A DNA stretch of 21,133 bases from a virus. Below are positions 19,892-21,133 of the stretch, in pieces. Each line of letters starts with the position of its first letter. Position 1 is the stretch's first letter. The position numbers were made by a program, and so were the translations under genes. Under the pieces are notes generated by a model. It did not search any database, was not told the origin of the DNA, and saw only the letters and a program-made list of their open reading frames with translations. Where the stretch lies: IMG/VR virus record IMGVR_UViG_3300031251_000117, positions 1-21,133 of that record, one strand, 5' to 3'.

Positions 19892-20193
19892 CCGAATACA
19901 CCAAAGAAGAAGCCGTTGCGATGCTTACGAAAGTGGCAACGCCAGACGACAACCTACTTAGCCACGGATGCAGTATCCATCACGATACGCTACACGCCCT
20001 AGTCAACCTAGCAGCCAAGCGTGCTAGGGAGGCCGATGAGAAGCGGCTGCCCGAAGTTTTATTTGACGGCACACGTGTTTGGGAAGAATGTCGGCCAGAG
20101 GTTTCAACAAGCCAAGTTTCAAAGGTGCTTGATGTTGTTGTCAGGCTGGCGAGAAAAGATATTCGTACAACCATAGAGGAATCGAAATCATGA
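19888..20193 (+). CDS. hypothetical early phage protein
   Basis: The 101-aa protein starts at ATG 19888 (GGAG 7 nt upstream). An earlier in-frame start at 19825 lies inside the previous gene and has no SD. Helical, soluble and charged (EEAVAMLTKVATPDDNLL; ALVNLAAKRAREADEKRLPEVL; KVLDVVVRLARKDIRTTIEESK). The next ATG overlaps its stop. Function unknown. Confidence 0.7.
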   Translation: MTEYTKEEAVAMLTKVATPDDNLLSHGCSIHHDTLHALVNLAAKRAREADEKRLPEVLFDGTRVWEECRPEVSTSQVSKVLDVVVRLARKDIRTTIEESKS

Positions 20194-20202
20194 GCAACGA
20201 AT
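20183..20202 (+). repeat. 20-bp direct repeat, copy 1 (copy 2 at 20380-20399)
   Basis: Both copies read CGAAATCATGAGC... and span the start codon of a gene (ATG at 20190 and 20387), identical over 20 bp, 197 bp apart. A related GTGAGCAACGA starts the next gene at 20509. Points to local duplication or to cassette recombination at start sites. Confidence 0.7.
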
Positions 20203-20390
20203 ATATTCCGATAGTTCCAAAAAGTAGGTTGTTAGAAATCATCCGTGGGTATGTTTCGTCCCACTCAGCCAGCACGACTAGACCTGATATGAACTCTGAG
20301 CGCCGGCTGCTTGAACTGTGCGAAACCATTGTCGATGAAGCGCAGGCAAGGCTTCATCTATGGGAACTGGAAAGGAAAGCGAAATCATGA
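20190..20390 (+). CDS. small hypothetical protein (MSNE start)
   Basis: A 66-aa helical, soluble protein (LLEIIRGYVSSHSAS; ERRLLELCETIVDEAQARLHLWELERKAK) in an ATGA overlap on both sides. AGAGGA upstream is the SD. Its first codons lie in a 20-bp direct repeat shared with the next gene. Family unknown. Confidence 0.7.
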   Translation: MSNEYIPIVPKSRLLEIIRGYVSSHSASTTRPDMNSERRLLELCETIVDEAQARLHLWELERKAKS

Positions 20391-20512
20391 GCAACGAATT
20401 TGGACCAAGGCCATCATCAAGAGGAACAGTGAAGCTTGCATTCTACTTATCGGTAGCTGCATTCGCATTTTCTATTGTGGAACTATTCTTTCTGTGGAGG
20501 ATTTTGAAGTGA
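20387..20512 (+). CDS. 41-aa single-pass membrane protein
   Basis: MSNEFGPRPSSRGTVK then a transmembrane helix at about 18-37 (AFYLSVAAFAFSIVELFFLW), with a short basic tail (RILK). The start is in an ATGA overlap with the preceding gene and the end in a GTGA overlap with the next. Short membrane proteins of this kind in early regions may alter the host envelope. No family recognised. Confidence 0.7.
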   Translation: MSNEFGPRPSSRGTVKLAFYLSVAAFAFSIVELFFLWRILK

Positions 20513-21133
20513 GCAACGACATTGTTACCGAGTTGAGAGCAAGAGCAGGACAAGGGAGATTCAATCTTGAAGCGGCAGAAACTATTGAATCACTCCGCCA
20601 GCAACTTGCAGCGGCAGAGGAGAAGAGTAGATCCTTTGAGCAAGAGTGCAAAGACACTGACGCACTACTTGAAATCATCGGTATAGGCCAATCTGGTAGG
20701 ACTGATGGCGGCTTTGTGAATATCGGAAAGGTGAAGGCATACCAGCAGGAAACGCTAGACTCCCTTGCGGAAAGCCAGCGGTTTGGCGCTGCCCAACTAG
20801 AAGCAGCCAAGGGGCAAGGTGAGCCGGTGTATATGTTCAGGCGCCGAGGTTTGGACAAGTGGAATTGGTGCTCTTGTGATAAGGATAGATTCATGGAACT
20901 TAAGGACAATCCAAACTTGTTTGATGTGCGAATCTGTTCAGACAGACCCTCACCATCAACCGAAAAGGTGAGCCAAGAGCCGGTGGCCGAGTACATTGGC
21001 GACCACGACTCTCACTACGGGATGATTAAGTACCTCGTTCACCAAGGCGACGTAATGAAGGCTGGCGACAAACTCTACACCACCCAGCCCACTGCCGCCC
21101 TCATTCGTGAACTGGCTATCAGGGAGTGCATTA
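20509..21133 (+). CDS. Ea22/DUF551-like accessory protein, cut by window edge
   Basis: The frame opens at GTG 20509 (GGAGG 8 nt upstream) and is still open at 21133 (208 codons). It has an N-terminal coiled coil (RARAGQGRFNLEAAETIESLRQQLAAAEEKS) and then modules of the form GEPVYMFRRRGLDKW, and QEPVAEYIG...GDKLYTTQP, repeated PV...Y units as in Ea22/DUF551-type proteins of lambdoid phages. Function of that family is unknown. The C-terminus is beyond the window. Confidence 0.75.
   Translation, partial: MSNDIVTELRARAGQGRFNLEAAETIESLRQQLAAAEEKSRSFEQECKDTDALLEIIGIGQSGRTDGGFVNIGKVKAYQQETLDSLAESQRFGAAQLEAAKGQGEPVYMFRRRGLDKWNWCSCDKDRFMELKDNPNLFDVRICSDRPSPSTEKVSQEPVAEYIGDHDSHYGMIKYLVHQGDVMKAGDKLYTTQPTAALIRELAIRECI

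Overview
The window is part of a lambda-like temperate phage or prophage, from a phage that probably infects a Gram-negative proteobacterium. The evidence is a complete lysogeny switch (cro, cII and a repressor), a DnaB-type helicase with an O-like initiator, NinB, RusA, dUTPase, a single-strand annealing protein with a YqaJ-type exonuclease and SSB, and both terminase subunits. Sigma70-type promoters, a boxA element and signal peptides point to a proteobacterial host. I cannot name the species. No integrase, portal, capsid or recognisable lysis gene lies inside the window.

Layout, left to right. (1) 1-4476, minus strand: the start of the late/packaging region. It holds a small exported protein, a 37-aa protein, TerS, TerL, an acidic 113-aa protein and a large SGNH-esterase protein cut by the window edge. 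(2) 4477-5383: control DNA with a minus-strand terminator, phased repeats, a strong rightward promoter, a boxA/hairpin nut-like site and a highly structured leader RNA that looks like a C4-type antisense RNA. (3) 5384-7417, plus strand: a compact operon of mostly unknown small proteins ending in an HTH protein and a clear terminator. (4) 7445-15058, minus strand: the P_R-type early operon, read right to left. It encodes Cro, CII, two small proteins, the O-like initiator with internal iterons, DnaB, NinB, HTH, exported, membrane and HNH proteins, dUTPase, RusA, a dATP/dGTP diphosphohydrolase-like protein, a DUF7220-like membrane protein and a possible late antiterminator near its end. (5) 15058-15918: the switch region with repressor, operators and divergent promoters. 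(6) 15919-21133, plus strand: the P_L-type operon with a small membrane protein, Rad52-like annealing protein, exonuclease, SSB, an excisionase-like HTH protein and a run of ATGA-coupled accessory genes, the last cut by the window edge.

How it works together (inference from lambda). The repressor and Cro compete for 12-bp operators of the form TNAC-N4-GTNA, found at the cro promoter and as three evenly spaced copies at the P_L-like promoter. CII would activate a P_RE-like promoter lying over its own 5' end. Lytic growth turns on replication (O/DnaB at the iteron origin) and recombination (annealing protein, exonuclease, SSB, NinB, RusA). The rightward operon at 5089-7449 lies between the leftward early and leftward late genes. 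It has its own promoter, operator-like inverted repeat and C4-like leader, so it resembles a second, RNA-controlled immunity locus of the P1/P7 type. That is the most unusual part of the window.
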